Assembly (NCBI GenBank): GCA_018985235.1 | Contig: JADGIG010000105.1 | Coordinates: 1 to 19,060, forward strand | Source: Sanchytrium tribonematis | Taxonomy: Eukaryota; Sanchytriomycota; Sanchytriomycetes; Sanchytriales; Sanchytriaceae | DNA: 19,060 nt | Direction: 5' to 3' | Shown here: one piece after another, positions 16,827-19,060 of the stretch | How the letters are laid out: every line of letters starts with the position of its first letter | How positions within the stretch are numbered: position 1 is the first letter of the stretch | Made by a program: the position numbers and the translations under genes | The notes under the pieces: model-generated | The model's database searches: none | The model's input: the letters and a program-made list of their open reading frames with translations, nothing else | What the model was told of the DNA's origin: nothing

Positions 16827-17607
16827 ATGGAACTCAGAGCGAATAACATATCATTCAAAACAATCCATGATATGTCTTTAACTATGAACGAGGAGGACAA
16901 ATTTCGAAAATGTCTGAATCTTGCAAAAACTCTAGACTTTAATCAATTATCATTTGCCGTCAATGCCATAGTATTTATATATGTTAGTTATACAAACGAA
17001 CATCCATTTATCCCATTTTTTGATCAGCTTTTGCAAAAGAAATACGAAAATCAAGGAACTATTCATTATTTATTACACATGCTTTCTCTCAAAGACTATC
17101 TATCTCTTTCCACAAAAGATATAATGGGTCATTCCATGAAATTTAAAAAGAAAGATTATGCACACGAAACTACTTCTACCATAGAAAAAATCAAAGAATT
17201 TGAATTAATGTATACTCCTGAAAGGGTGCAACTTGATCAAGATAAAGAACAGAGGTTATTTAACTACTCACAATCCCTTAATACCAACCTCTATATATTA
17301 AACAAATGGACACCATGTTCGCTTCAGCTTGCCGATCACTTAATACAAAATCTAGAATCTCAAAAGATGCCATTTCCCTTTATAAAACAAGTGATATATC
17401 TATGGTGCCAAAATGAACAACCTAACGATGTGATTGTTGTATCTTGTATATCCAGGATTGTCTCTAATTCGAAGTTTCAATATTGGATAGGTATTTCAAA
17501 TTAATTTAGACAGCGAATTTACAAATATAGTTAAACCGTATTTGCTGGCTAGATCGCATATCCCCCAAGCAACAGAGTTGTATAAAGTTATCAGTAAATC
17601 CAACTAG
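16827..17607 (+). CDS. Unknown helical protein, one 19-nt intron
   Basis: The product is 253 residues after removing the intron at 17491-17509. It is mostly alpha-helical, with Leu/Ile-rich helices separated by polar loops; no catalytic motif or known family was recognised. The spliced last exon adds 32 residues (DSEFTNIVKPYLLARSHIPQ and onward) to a stop at 17605-17607. The start is the first ATG of the frame (16827, MELRANN); a hydrophobic in-frame stretch lies upstream without an ATG. The SMP-domain gene begins 44 bp after its stop on the same strand. Confidence 0.7.
17491..17509 (+). other. 19-nt intron in unknown gene
   Basis: GTATTTCAAATTAATTTAG interrupts codon 222 after its first base. 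Retained, it gives a stop five codons on (GISN*); removed, the frame stays open for another 98 nt to a TAG close to the next gene. The sequence matches the intron consensus of the other genes almost exactly. Confidence 0.82.
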
Positions 17608-17651
17608 ACGCCCCAATCTTGTCGAATATAGGTCTCCTTGAAACAATTTTT

Positions 17652-19060
17652 ATGTCGTTTTTTATTGGTTTGATGGTGGGGGTTCTCTTGGCCTACCTAA
17701 TTCCTGTATTTCTTATTTACAGACTGCCAAAAGATAAAGTTTTAAAATACTCGGAACAAGAAGCTGCTTCTCAAGTTGTATTAAATACAATGACTTGTAG
17801 TTGCATTGTTAATAATACACCATGCACAATCCAATTACATAAAGGAACATTGTTAATGTCATCCATGCACAAATCTTGTGATGTGGCTAATTCTAAAATT
17901 TATTATCATAATGAAATATTAATTATTCAATCCCATGAACTATTTGTTATTAAATTTTTAAGTTACGAAGAAATGTGGGTTTGGTATATGGCATTAATAC
18001 AAAGAACAAATCAGTACAAAAACTCATCGATGCCAAAAGCATTTTTAAAATTTTATGCACATTCTTCAATGGTAGATCCAAATAATGAGAGTAGAGACTC
18101 TATTTTTAATATTATAGCAGCCAGGCAATTTATTGCGTATGTCCATTCTAGGCATTTTAAGGAATCACAGTTAGCCCATTTTAGTGAAAGATTTAATTCA
18201 AAAATGAAGAGTGATTATTTTCAATCTATCAAAATTACACATTTAGAATACGGGGAGCCTCCGAAATTTCACGATATAAAAGTAGTCGGTTTAGAAGAGG
18301 ATGGGACAGTCATGATTGATGGAAATTTTGAGTATTCTGGTCTACAAATGGTTCTGGAAGTATGTGTAAATTTAAAAGTCCCTGGTTTTAATTATTTCAC
18401 TTCTGCATCAGCTTCAAAAGAAATTACGGATGCCTCACATACGTCAGGATTTCTTCTAAACTTATCTTTTAACTTCACATTAAAAAATTTGAAAGGTAAA
18501 ATGCTTTTCAAGTTTCCTTCGCTTCCAATCAATCATTTATTTTATGGTTTTTATGCCGATCCGATTTTTGAAGTTGCAGTAGAACCAAAGGTATCTAATC
18601 GGCAAGTAAAAATTGCAGTATTGGGAGGTCTATTAGAAAAACGCATTATGTATTTTCATACTTATATAGTGAAATATTTAAAGAATCCATGGTGTTGCCG
18701 AAAATGGAGTCTAGATTATTGTATCCTTTAGAGTTTATACATGATTCACCTGCGCCTCTTGAATTGATTGAAAAAATTAATCATATTGGAGATCAAAAGA
18801 CTCCTGACCTTGTTAGAAGGCTATCTGTTGACGATAAGTCTGACAAAAGGCGAAAGAGCATCAATGACAAGAATATATCTCAATCAGTCGGAGCGAATTT
18901 GGGGTCTGAATTTAAACCGGAAGATATACCAGTTCCTTTGATACAAAGAACGCACTCCACAAAGCCAAGTATTGATAGAAAATTAGAACATGATCATATC
19001 CAAGAAGTTCAACGTAGCCCTGAAGTGACCGAAATCATATCAAAAATGTTTGGCGATAAT
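17652..19060 (+). CDS. NVJ2: TEX2/Nvj2-type SMP-domain lipid transfer protein (3' end beyond window)
   Basis: 463 residues are visible after removing the intron at 18650-18669; the C-terminus is outside the window. An N-terminal membrane anchor (about 4-24) is followed by a PH-like region (about 45-118, ending EEMWVWYMALIQRT) and an SMP domain (about 150-350). SMP marks: ITHLEYGEPPKFHDIKVV, FEYSGLQMVLEVCVN, and after splicing ESMVLPKMESRLLYPLEF, the usual MVLPxM...P end of SMP domains. Anchor-PH-SMP is the order in yeast Nvj2 and animal TEX2, which move lipids at ER contact sites. A Ser/Lys/Asp-rich tail follows (RRLSVDD, RRKSIND, phosphosite-like). The start is the first ATG at 17652, just before the anchor. 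Confidence 0.9.
18650..18669 (+). other. 20-nt intron in SMP-domain gene
   Basis: GTATTTTCATACTTATATAG interrupts codon 333 after its second base. Retained, the protein ends in an unrelated 22-residue tail; removed, it continues LEKRIIEIFKESMVLPKM, completing the SMP domain, and stays open to the window end. Confidence 0.9.

Noticed and set aside
16451-16846. Plus-strand ORF of 131 codons
   Set aside because: Its first part is antisense to conserved thiolase and it has no ATG in the intergenic part; I noted the open stretch as a finding instead.

Overview
This is a gene-dense, AT-rich piece of a eukaryotic nuclear genome. The genes are those of an opisthokont: class I phosphatidylinositol transfer protein, NOX2-type NADPH oxidase, MAPKK, RasGAP, Sec7 protein, mitoferrin, TEX2/Nvj2-type SMP protein and GPI-anchored surface proteins. 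The compaction and gene mix suggest an early-diverging fungal lineage (Rozella- or aphelid-like). That placement is inference only. By my count about 91% of the window is coding, and no gap between genes exceeds about 230 bp.

The main observation is a family of ultra-short introns. Seven of the genes stop or change frame prematurely when read without splicing. In all seven, removing a 19- or 20-nt GTA...TAG segment restores a continuous protein. For NOX, the thiolase, the MAPKK and the SMP protein, the restored part matches the known family C-terminus. Five of seven introns begin GTATTT and all end TTTAG or TATAG.

Layout. 1-4,708: minus-strand genes: 5' end of a PITP, CHL1/DDX11 helicase, NADPH oxidase and DHFR. 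4,912-5,706: a plus-strand Cys-rich protein with a GPI-like tail, convergent with mitoferrin. 5,721-8,036: minus-strand mitoferrin, a Sec7-domain protein with a lysine at the catalytic glutamate position, and a 57-residue INO80F-like protein. 8,185-8,976: a seven-helix membrane protein on the plus strand. 8,990-11,907: minus-strand MAPKK and RasGAP. 12,121-15,150: plus-strand genes: a small GPI protein, a 611-residue unknown protein beginning 5 bp after it, and a TRAF-type zinc-finger protein. 15,177-16,612: minus-strand small secreted protein and ACAA2-type thiolase. 16,827-19,060: plus-strand unknown protein and an SMP-domain contact-site protein cut by the window end.

Functionally this is an ordinary chromosomal mix of signalling, lipid and iron transport, oxidase, folate, beta-oxidation and DNA-repair genes, not a dedicated cluster. 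Five pairs of same-strand neighbours are only 5 to 44 bp apart, so several promoters must lie inside the preceding gene or transcripts must overlap. I saw no rRNA, tRNA, CRISPR array or mobile element.
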